From: a bacterium
GTDB lineage: Bacteria > Ratteibacteria > UBA8468
Direction of reading: 5' to 3'
Assembly (NCBI GenBank): GCA_030630065.1
Contig: DAOVNU010000061.1
Location: 1 to 5,486, forward strand
DNA: 5,486 bases
Each line of letters starts with the position of its first letter. Positions within the stretch are counted from its first letter, which is position 1. The notes beneath the pieces were generated by a model. That model saw nothing but the letters and a program-made list of their open reading frames with translations. It did no database searches and had not been told where the DNA came from. A program made the translations under genes and the position numbers. Positions 1 to 4,298 of the stretch are shown in pieces.

Positions 1-1167
1 AAATTGGGATTGGAACCGATTAAAGGTTTGCTTGCTGAACTGGGCAATCCCCAGGAAAGATATAAAAGTATCCAGGTTACCGGCAGCAATGGCAAGGGTT
101 CAACCGCCAGTTTCATTGCCAGCATTCTCACGGAAGCCGGCTATAAGGTTGGGCTTTATACCTCACCGCATCTTCTTGAGCCCACCGAAAGAATTGCTCT
201 TTCCCGAAAACCAATTTCTCAAAGAAAATTTGCTTCCTTGATTACCAACCTTATTCCGGTAATTGAGAAAAGAGTGGCAGAAACCGGTATCCCTCTAACC
301 TATTTTGAGGTGTTGACCGCCGCCGCTTTCCAATATTTTGCCGAAGAAAAGATTGATTTTCTCGTAGCAGAGGTAGGAATGGGGGGACGGCTTGATGCGA
401 CCAACATTTTGAAACCTCTGGCCTGTGTAATTACCCCTATTTCCCTGGAGCACACAGAATATTTAGGTCATACTCTGGCGGCGATTGCTCAGGAGAAATG
501 CGGGATTATTAAAGAGGGTTCTCTTGTGGTATCCTCCCCGCAGAGAGGAGAGGTTATTTCTGTCATTAAAAAAGAATGTAGAAAAAAAAGTGTTCCTTTG
601 TATTGGATAGAACGACGCGGGCGTCATAAATGTCGCTCCTACATTGGAAAATTCCAGATAGAGAATGCTCTTGTTGCAGAAAAAACAATTGAATCGCTTG
701 CCTCTTTTGGTTTTCGGATAAAGAAAAGGGATATTAAAAAGGGGCTGCTCAAAACAAAAATTTCCGGTAGATTACAGATTTTTTCCAAAGAACCTTTAAT
801 TATCTATGACGTGGGGCACAATCCAGGGGCGGTCAGAGCTCTTTGCGAATCCTTGAAAGATATTTCTCCACAAAAATATATTTTTATCTACGGCTGTCTG
901 AAAGGAAAGGATGCGCAACAAATAATCAAGACGATTGCCCCGATTACAAAATTCCTCATCTTAACCAAACCCAAAAGCAAATGTGCAACAGAGCCGGAAG
1001 AACTGCTGCAAATTGCCAAAGAAGTTTTGCCGGAAAACGAAATCAAAGTAATCTCTAATCCAAAATCGGCTTTGAGATTTGCTCTTAAATACAAAAAAAA
1101 GGAACCGACCTGTATCTTTGGCTCCTTTTATCTTGCCCCCTCTTTCAAGGATTTATTCCGCCCTTAA
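1..1167 (+). CDS. folC: Bifunctional folylpolyglutamate synthase / dihydrofolate synthase (5' end missing)
   Basis: This Mur-ligase-type ATP-dependent enzyme adds glutamate to dihydropteroate or tetrahydrofolate in the cytoplasm, in folate biosynthesis and retention. Seen: the P-loop TGSNGKGST at nt 79-105, the SPHL...ERI substrate loop just after it, FEVLTAAAF, EVGMGGRLDATN at nt 370-405, the LEHTEYLGHTLAAIAQEKCG stretch followed by IIK (with the family's carbamylatable-lysine region), SGRLQ, and the YDVGHNP motif of the C-terminal domain at nt 805-825. The frame is open from base 1 (KLGLEPIKG...) and the family is usually about 420-440 aa, so the true start probably lies some 20-40 codons upstream, and the TTG at 4 is not a real start. 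The gene ends TAA at 1165-1167 and overlaps pilZ tail to tail by 15 bp. The sequence cannot show whether both enzyme activities are present. I am very sure of the family. Confidence 0.95.
   Translation, partial: KLGLEPIKGLLAELGNPQERYKSIQVTGSNGKGSTASFIASILTEAGYKVGLYTSPHLLEPTERIALSRKPISQRKFASLITNLIPVIEKRVAETGIPLTYFEVLTAAAFQYFAEEKIDFLVAEVGMGGRLDATNILKPLACVITPISLEHTEYLGHTLAAIAQEKCGIIKEGSLVVSSPQRGEVISVIKKECRKKSVPLYWIERRGRHKCRSYIGKFQIENALVAEKTIESLASFGFRIKKRDIKKGLLKTKISGRLQIFSKEPLIIYDVGHNPGAVRALCESLKDISPQKYIFIYGCLKGKDAQQIIKTIAPITKFLILTKPKSKCATEPEELLQIAKEVLPENEIKVISNPKSALRFALKYKKKEPTCIFGSFYLAPSFKDLFRP
1093..1129 (-). terminator. Probable intrinsic terminator of the leftward pilZ transcript, inside folC
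   Basis: Read on the minus strand, AAAAGGAGCC (complement of 1120-1129) can pair with GGTTCCTTTT (complement of 1097-1106). This gives a 10-bp stem with one G-U pair and a 13-base loop, and the stem runs into eight consecutive T (complement of 1093-1100). It starts 24 bases past the pilZ stop codon, where a terminator would be expected, and lies entirely within the folC coding sequence. On the plus strand the same stem has an A-C mismatch and no T run in the right place, so it is not a folC terminator. The loop is larger than ideal. Confidence 0.5.
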
Positions 1168-1563
1168 ATCTTCTACCTTTTGTAAACTGGAAAGATAGAA
1201 GGAAAGGTCTTTTCTGCCTCCCTTCTCCACCTTGGTGAAGCGAATTCCTGTGTCGTAGCCGGAGCGAAATGCCCTTTTCTTGGTCCAGACGACTGTGCTT
1301 AAGGTACGAATGGGGGTCTTGCGGTCCGGGGCATAAATATCAACCGCTAATGAAGTTCCCAGTTCAAACCTCTCTTTGGTTACAATCCTGATGCCGCTTC
1401 CACTAATATCCTTACTCAGAGACAAACGCATAACATCTTCAACCAGACCGGCAAGAGGTTCATTCTTCCCGGGGTTTTTGCTCTTTTTTTGATAACGAAT
1501 GGAAAAAGGGATGCTCACCCGAATAAATCTTCTTCTCTCTTTTCCGTTGTAGCTTTTTTTCAT
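1153..1563 (-). CDS. Stand-alone PilZ-domain protein (putative c-di-GMP receptor)
   Basis: The product is 136 aa, a single PilZ domain with no transmembrane segment, so probably cytoplasmic. PilZ domains bind cyclic di-GMP and act on partners in motility, secretion or polysaccharide synthesis; the partner here is unknown. Seen: the RxxxR ligand motif at R11-R15 within ERRRFIRV; the D/NxSxxG motif at D52-I-S54-G-S-G57; the later beta strands, including a VVWTKK segment around residue 92 and the GIRF strand near 106, typical of the fold; and a charged helical tail. Both c-di-GMP motifs are intact, so binding is likely (inference). The start is fixed by an in-frame TAA directly before the ATG at 1563. 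No Shine-Dalgarno site is visible, and a palindromic repeat begins 13 bases upstream. It lies downstream of tRNA-Val and tRNA-Asp on the same strand with no obvious promoter between, so it may be read from the tRNA promoter. Its end overlaps folC by 15 bp. Confidence 0.88.
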   Translation of the reverse strand: MKKSYNGKERRRFIRVSIPFSIRYQKKSKNPGKNEPLAGLVEDVMRLSLSKDISGSGIRIVTKERFELGTSLAVDIYAPDRKTPIRTLSTVVWTKKRAFRSGYDTGIRFTKVEKGGRKDLSFYLSSLQKVEDLRAE

Positions 1564-1576
1564 TTATCGGTATGGA

Positions 1577-1660
1577 TGTCATTGCGAACGAACAAAGTGA
1601 GTGTGGCAATCCCTCGCTTCTTTGAGATTGCCACGTCGCTACTCGCTCCTCGCAATGACA
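1577..1660. repeat. 84-bp nested palindrome (GTCATTGCGA-type interspersed repeat)
   Basis: The outer arms TGTCATTGCGA (1577-1587) and TCGCAATGACA (1650-1660) are perfect 11-bp inverted repeats. The inner arms GTGGCAATC (1603-1611) and GATTGCCAC (1626-1634) are perfect 9-bp inverted repeats around a 14-base loop. The two unpaired stretches between the arms are both exactly 15 bases, so the element is symmetrical. It does not code for protein. From memory, GTCATTGCGA...TCGCAATGAC palindromes are a common dispersed repeat in many bacterial genomes; copy number here cannot be judged from one window. It lies between the 3' end of tRNA-Asp (10 bases away) and the start of pilZ (13 bases away), and in RNA would fold as one long stem. 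Confidence 0.8.
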
Positions 1661-1670
1661 ATCAAGGTAG

Positions 1671-1744
1671 CGGGGACGATGGGATTCGAACCCACGATCA
1701 CCGGATCGACAGTCCGGAGCCTTAATCCACTGGGCTACGTCCCC
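1671..1744 (-). tRNA. tRNA-Asp (anticodon GTC)
   Basis: Read on the minus strand, the acceptor stem GGGGACG (complement of 1738-1744) pairs with CGTCCCC (complement of 1672-1678). The D arm starts GCC...GGC with a 3-bp stem. The anticodon stem CCGGA/TCCGG encloses loop CTGTCGA with anticodon GTC (complement of 1708-1710). A five-base variable loop follows, then the T arm GTGGG-TTCGAAT-CCCAT. Discriminator G73, G10 and the GUC anticodon agree with bacterial aspartate identity elements. CCA is not encoded (the bases after the discriminator are CTA), so it must be added by a nucleotidyltransferase. It lies 110 bases downstream of tRNA-Val on the same strand, probably in one transcript, and is bracketed by two palindromic repeats. 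Confidence 0.95.
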
Positions 1745-1753
1745 ATAAATATA

Positions 1754-1837
1754 GTCATTCTGAAGCGTTAGCTGAAGAATCTCTCTTTTCAGAGAAGTGT
1801 GAGACCCTTCCCCCGCCTCAGGCGGACTCAGGGTGAC
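1754..1837. repeat. 84-bp imperfect nested palindrome (GTCATTCTGA-type interspersed repeat)
   Basis: The outer arms GTCATTCTGA (1754-1763) and TCAGGGTGAC (1828-1837) pair at 8 of 10 positions, and the other two become G-U pairs in plus-strand RNA. The inner arms GAAGAATCTC (1774-1783) and GAGACCCTTC (1801-1810) also match 8 of 10. A small perfect hairpin CCGCC-TCA-GGCGG (1813-1825) lies inside the right half. The element fills nearly all the spacer between tRNA-Val and tRNA-Asp and has no open reading frame of its own. It differs in sequence from the element at 1577-1660 but has almost the same length, the same GTCATT...TGAC ends and the same AATC...GAGA inner pattern. From memory this is also a widespread non-coding repeat type. 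Confidence 0.7.
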
Positions 1838-1848
1838 ACTTCGTGTCA
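1834..1848. other. Small perfect hairpin just past the tRNA-Val 3' end
   Basis: TGACAC (1834-1839) and GTGTCA (1843-1848) form a perfect 6-bp stem with a three-base loop. The stem shares its first four bases with the right arm of the neighbouring palindrome. On the minus strand it begins six bases after the tRNA-Val discriminator base, so in the tRNA precursor it could stop 3'-5' exonucleases or mark the processing site. No T run follows, so it is not a terminator. Its role is inference. Confidence 0.4.
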
Positions 1849-1854
1849 ATTCTG

Positions 1855-1927
1855 TGGGCGAGACAGGGCTTGAACCTGTGACCTTCTGCGTGTAAGGCAG
1901 ACGCTCTCCCAGCTGAGCCACTCGCCC
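1855..1927 (-). tRNA. tRNA-Val (anticodon TAC)
   Basis: Read on the minus strand, acceptor GGGCGAG (complement of 1921-1927) pairs with CTCGCCC (complement of 1856-1862). The D arm contains GCTC...GAGC. The anticodon stem TCTGC/GCAGA encloses CTTACAC with anticodon TAC (complement of 1892-1894). The T arm is ACAGG-TTCAAGC-CCTGT, and discriminator A73 fits valine. The 73-nt gene has no encoded CCA (CAG follows the discriminator). A promoter with a perfect TTGACA -35 box lies just upstream, placing the transcript start about 10 bases before the mature 5' end. It is the first gene of a leftward tRNA-Val, tRNA-Asp (and perhaps pilZ) unit. Confidence 0.97.
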
Positions 1928-1943
1928 TTCTCTTTTTAACAAC

Positions 1944-1973
1944 ATTTTAACCTTTTTCTTCCCTCCTTGTCAA
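1944..1973 (-). promoter_or_regulatory. Sigma70-type promoter for tRNA-Val/tRNA-Asp
   Basis: On the minus strand there is a perfect -35 TTGACA (complement of 1968-1973), an 18-base spacer and a -10 TAAAAT (complement of 1944-1949). Transcription should start near 1937, about 10 bases before the tRNA-Val 5' end at 1927. The -35 box overlaps that of the oppositely directed tRNA-Glu promoter by five bases. Confidence 0.75.
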
Positions 1974-1996
1974 AAAATATTCTTTTATGGTAATAT
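1967..1996 (+). promoter_or_regulatory. Sigma70-type promoter for tRNA-Glu and the rpmA operon
   Basis: -35 TTGTCA (1967-1972), an 18-base spacer, and -10 TAATAT (1991-1996) preceded by TGG, which makes it an extended -10 element. The predicted start is near 2003, ten bases before tRNA-Glu. No other promoter or terminator is evident between here and nnrD, so this may drive the whole rightward operon to 5167. It shares the 7-bp motif TTGTCAA (1967-1973) with the leftward tRNA-Val promoter. Confidence 0.75.
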
Positions 1997-2012
1997 AGAA
2001 AAGGAAATTATT

Positions 2013-2085
2013 GGCCCCATCGTCTAGGGGTTTAGGACGGGTGGTTCTCAGCCATCAAGCAGGGGTTCGAATCCCCTTGGGGCTA
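2013..2085 (+). tRNA. tRNA-Glu (anticodon CTC)
   Basis: Acceptor GGCCCCA (2013-2019) pairs with TGGGGCT (2078-2084), the first pair being G-U rather than G-C. The D arm has GTC...GAC. The anticodon stem GGTGG/CCATC encloses TTCTCAG with anticodon CTC (2047-2049), reading GAG codons. The T arm is AGGGG-TTCGAAT-CCCCT and the discriminator is A at 2085. CCA is not encoded. The gene closely resembles bacterial tRNA-Glu in its GGCCCC start and CGTCTAG D-arm. It begins about ten bases after the predicted transcription start and stands 36 bases before rpmA with no terminator between, so it is probably cut out of an mRNA-length transcript. Confidence 0.96.
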
Positions 2086-2121
2086 CAGGAAAGAAAAAGG
2101 TAACAGGAAAGAGAGGTTATT

Positions 2122-2358
2122 ATGGCACATAAGAAAGGACAGGGAGCAAGTCGCAATGGTCGGGATAGCGCCGGCCGGAGGTTAGGAGTAAAGCGCTTTG
2201 GCGGGCAGGTGATTACCGCAGGAACTATTTTAGTACGCCAGCGGGGAACGAAATTCAAACCGGGCCGCAACGTTGGTATTGGTCGGGACGATACCCTCTT
2301 TTCCTTAATTGATGGTACAGTTTTCTTTAAGGGAAGAAGCGTAAGCGTAATGCCATGA
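2122..2358 (+). CDS. rpmA: 50S ribosomal protein L27
   Basis: The 78-aa product is L27, whose N-terminal tail reaches the peptidyl-transferase centre of the 50S subunit. Seen: the invariant MAHKKG start, [25 protein letters not shown] and [11 protein letters not shown]. There is no Firmicutes-type cleaved N-terminal extension. The usual length is about 84-86 aa; the deficit is in the last part, where the basic loop after the IDG-x-V-x-F strand is shortened to [11 protein letters not shown]. The start is supported by GAGAGG at 2111-2116, five bases before ATG. A 10-base direct repeat, ACAGGAAAGA, occurs at 2085-2094 and 2103-2112 in the leader. rpmA is normally flanked by rplU (L21) and often obgE; neither is here. 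Instead it follows tRNA-Glu and precedes the GIDE-domain gene by 12 bases. Confidence 0.96.
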   Translation: MAHKKGQGASRNGRDSAGRRLGVKRFGGQVITAGTILVRQRGTKFKPGRNVGIGRDDTLFSLIDGTVFFKGRSVSVMP

Positions 2359-2370
2359 TTGACGCTTCCG

Positions 2371-3339
2371 ATGGATAAAAGGAAGATATCGGTAATCGTC
2401 TTTGTAGTACTGATATTTTCTGCTAGATTAATTGCGGATTTTTTTCATATGGAACAACAGATATTTTTGGCAATAATCGGAGCCGCTTTTGGTATCTACC
2501 TGTTCTTCCAGGGATTCGCCTTCCTGAATCGTAAAAGATTAATTCAAAATATCCCCACCTCCAAAATAAATGCTCTGGCTTTGGGTTTAGTAGAAGTAAT
2601 TGGCCGCGCCCTTCCTTCCACTCCCAAACCTTTCAAAAGTCCTTACGCTAAAGCCAACTGCGTCTTTTACCATTATCGGGTTCAGCAGTTTGTCCGCAGA
2701 CAGCGCAACAGTGGGTGGAAAACAATTTCGGAGGGCTCCTCCGGAGTTCCCTTCTACGTTGATGATGGCACAGGTAAAGTTCTGGTGGACTCGAAGGGGG
2801 CAGAGATTCATTTAGAGACCAGGTATATTTCCTCTTCGCCGGATGGAAAGGGGAGCGTGATTAGTCCCTGGATGGCCAGCACCGCCGGCAGCGGGGCGAT
2901 GAGGTATATCGAAAAATACATTATGCCTAATGAGAACGTTTACGTTCTGGGAACGGCTAAAAAGAGCCGGGATTATATTGCCGAGCGTCAGGGAAAGGTA
3001 GAAAAAAGGATTTCTAACTGGATGGAGGACAAAGAAAAGATAAAAGAGTTTGACGCTACCGGTGATGGGTGGCTTGATGACGTTGAATTTTTTCAGATGA
3101 GACAGAAGGCGGAAGCGGACGTAAGCAAGGAGGAAGGAAAGGAAGAGGCGAAAAGGGATTTGACAGGGCTTGCCGATGTTATCATTGGTAAAGGAGAGGA
3201 GAAGAATTTCATTATCTCTGACAAAAGCGAGAAGGAAATTACCTCTGCCTTAAAAGGCAAAACCTTCCTTCTTATTTTCGGAGGAGCGGCCTTGACCCTG
3301 GCGATGGTCATTTACCTTCTTACCAAGTTTCATAAATAA
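2371..3339 (+). CDS. GIDE-domain membrane protein with an EF-hand-like loop
   Basis: The product is 322 aa from the ATG at 2371 (TTG at 2359 would add four residues; neither has a clear SD, so translation may be coupled to rpmA, which stops 12 bases earlier). Two membrane segments lie at about residues 5-24 and 32-51. The bacterial GIDE domain follows: KRLIQNIPTSKI then LGLVEVIGRA (55-80), SPYAKANCVFYHYRV (90-104), VPFYVDDGTGKVLVD (126-140) and a NENVYVLG strand near 187. A charged helical region (about 209-288) contains the loop DATGDGWLDDVE (D228-E239), which fits the 12-residue EF-hand calcium loop except T at position 3. A third membrane segment is at about 299-318. The family is often labelled E3 ubiquitin ligase after eukaryotic MULAN, but there is no RING finger and only one cysteine, so ligase activity is not supported. 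The next gene is lemA, a pairing I recall from other genomes. Molecular function is unknown. Confidence 0.85.
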   Translation: MDKRKISVIVFVVLIFSARLIADFFHMEQQIFLAIIGAAFGIYLFFQGFAFLNRKRLIQNIPTSKINALALGLVEVIGRALPSTPKPFKSPYAKANCVFYHYRVQQFVRRQRNSGWKTISEGSSGVPFYVDDGTGKVLVDSKGAEIHLETRYISSSPDGKGSVISPWMASTAGSGAMRYIEKYIMPNENVYVLGTAKKSRDYIAERQGKVEKRISNWMEDKEKIKEFDATGDGWLDDVEFFQMRQKAEADVSKEEGKEEAKRDLTGLADVIIGKGEEKNFIISDKSEKEITSALKGKTFLLIFGGAALTLAMVIYLLTKFHK

Positions 3340-3348
3340 GGAGAAAAT

Positions 3349-3927
3349 ATGAATGTGGGATTAATTGTTTTTTTGGTGATTATCGGTTTTTTGATTATTG
3401 GGCTTATCGGTTACTTTATTACCATCTATAATGGTCTTGTTCATCTGCGGCGCAATGTTAAAAAGAACTGGAGCAATATTGACGTTTTGCTTAAACAGCG
3501 GCATGACGAATTACCCAAATTGGTAAGTGTCTGCGAAGGATATATGAAGTATGAGCGCGAGACCCTGGAAAAAATTACCTCTTTGCGCACCAGTTTTTTG
3601 AATACCAAAACGGTGGAGGAAACGGCACGTTTGGAAGGGCAATTAACCGGTGCCTTGAAAAGTTTATTTGCCGTAGTGGAGAGGTATCCTGACTTAAAAG
3701 CCGACCAGCGTTTTGCGCAATTACAGGAAAGAATCAGTTTCCTGGAAAATCAGGTTGCCGACAGAAGGGAACTCTACAATGAAAGCGTTACAATCTATAA
3801 CATCAGGATTAATCAGATTCCGGATAAGTTTATTGCCGATGCCTGTAACTTTACCGGAAGCGAACTTTTCAAAGTAACCGAAGAAGAAAGAAAAGACGTG
3901 AAGATTGATTTTAACTTTCCGAAATGA
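3349..3927 (+). CDS. lemA: LemA family membrane protein
   Basis: The 192-aa product has one N-terminal membrane anchor (about residues 4-27) and a long helical domain. Family motifs seen: YNGLVHLRRNVKKNWSNIDV followed by LLKQRHDELPKLV at about 28-60, then GYMKYERETLEKIT, ERYPDLKADQRFAQLQERI, and the C-terminal YN-x-x-I and FNF-like segments. Length is normal for the family. LemA proteins are widespread envelope proteins whose biochemical role is not settled. AAGGAG at 3338-3343, overlapping the stop of the preceding gene, gives an ideal five-base spacing to ATG. The gene follows the GIDE-domain gene by 9 bases and overlaps acpS by four (ATGA), so it is translated as part of the same message. 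Being next to the GIDE protein suggests the two work together in the membrane (inference). Confidence 0.95.
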   Translation: MNVGLIVFLVIIGFLIIGLIGYFITIYNGLVHLRRNVKKNWSNIDVLLKQRHDELPKLVSVCEGYMKYERETLEKITSLRTSFLNTKTVEETARLEGQLTGALKSLFAVVERYPDLKADQRFAQLQERISFLENQVADRRELYNESVTIYNIRINQIPDKFIADACNFTGSELFKVTEEERKDVKIDFNFPK

Positions 3928-4298
3928 TTTTTGGCACAGGTATTGACATTGTTGACATTAAAAAAATGAAAAGAACAATAGAAAAATGGGGGGAATCTTT
4001 CAACAACAAAATTTTTACTCCCCGGGAACTTAACTATTGCTACCAAAAAAAAACTCCTTTTCAGCATCTTGCGGCAAGGTTTGCGGCTAAAGAAGCATTT
4101 CTTAAGGCATTGGGAAGGGCTGAGAGGTCAGGGATTAGATGGAAGGAGATTCAGATTAATAGTAAAGAAGGCGGTCAGCCCTTCTATCGGCTAAAAGGTT
4201 CGGTTAACTCCTGGGTAAATAGAGAGAAAATAAGACCATTCTTAACCATTTCCCATACCGGGAATTACGCTATTGCCCATTGCCTTTTAGAAAAATGA
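3924..4298 (+). CDS. acpS: Holo-[acyl-carrier-protein] synthase
   Basis: The 124-aa cytoplasmic enzyme moves 4'-phosphopantetheine from coenzyme A to a serine of acyl carrier protein, activating it for fatty-acid synthesis. Seen: the N-terminal GTGIDIVDI motif with Mg-binding D8; FTPRELNYC; LAARFAAKEAFLKAL with the second Mg ligand E57 and K61; and the C-terminal TISHTGNYAIA motif. Length is typical of the trimeric AcpS family (about 120-130 aa). The start ATG overlaps the lemA stop as ATGA (3924-3927), and its own TGA overlaps the next start in the same way, so translational coupling on both sides is likely. Neighbouring acpS and nnrD genes are common in bacteria. Confidence 0.95.
   Translation: MIFGTGIDIVDIKKMKRTIEKWGESFNNKIFTPRELNYCYQKKTPFQHLAARFAAKEAFLKALGRAERSGIRWKEIQINSKEGGQPFYRLKGSVNSWVNREKIRPFLTISHTGNYAIAHCLLEK

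Noticed and set aside
1489..1725. 78-codon open frame on the plus strand
   Set aside because: It is antisense to pilZ, the palindrome and tRNA-Asp; the GIRTHDHRIDSPEP end is translated antisense tRNA. No SD or promoter supports it.
1577..1837. Paired palindromes as a CRISPR-like array, integron or att site
   Set aside because: There are only two units, with different sequences, and no direct repeats of constant length, spacers, integrase or tRNA fragment duplication.
1460..1945. 161-codon open frame on the minus strand
   Set aside because: It runs through tRNA-Val, tRNA-Asp and both palindromes, then into pilZ in another frame. Its VAQLGERLPYTQKVTGSSPVS and VAQWIKAPDCRSG segments are the familiar false translations of tRNA genes.
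2055..2270. 71-codon open frame on the minus strand
   Set aside because: It is antisense to rpmA and tRNA-Glu, ending in the typical KGIRTPA antisense-tRNA string.
2359..2370. TTG at 2359 as start of the GIDE-domain gene
   Set aside because: It immediately follows the rpmA stop with no SD; the ATG at 2371 is a better start codon and only four residues shorter. Not excluded.
4280..4294. TTG at 4280 as start of nnrD
   Set aside because: The ATG at 4295 forms the same ATGA stop-start overlap seen at lemA/acpS, and the protein there begins in the normal family fashion.
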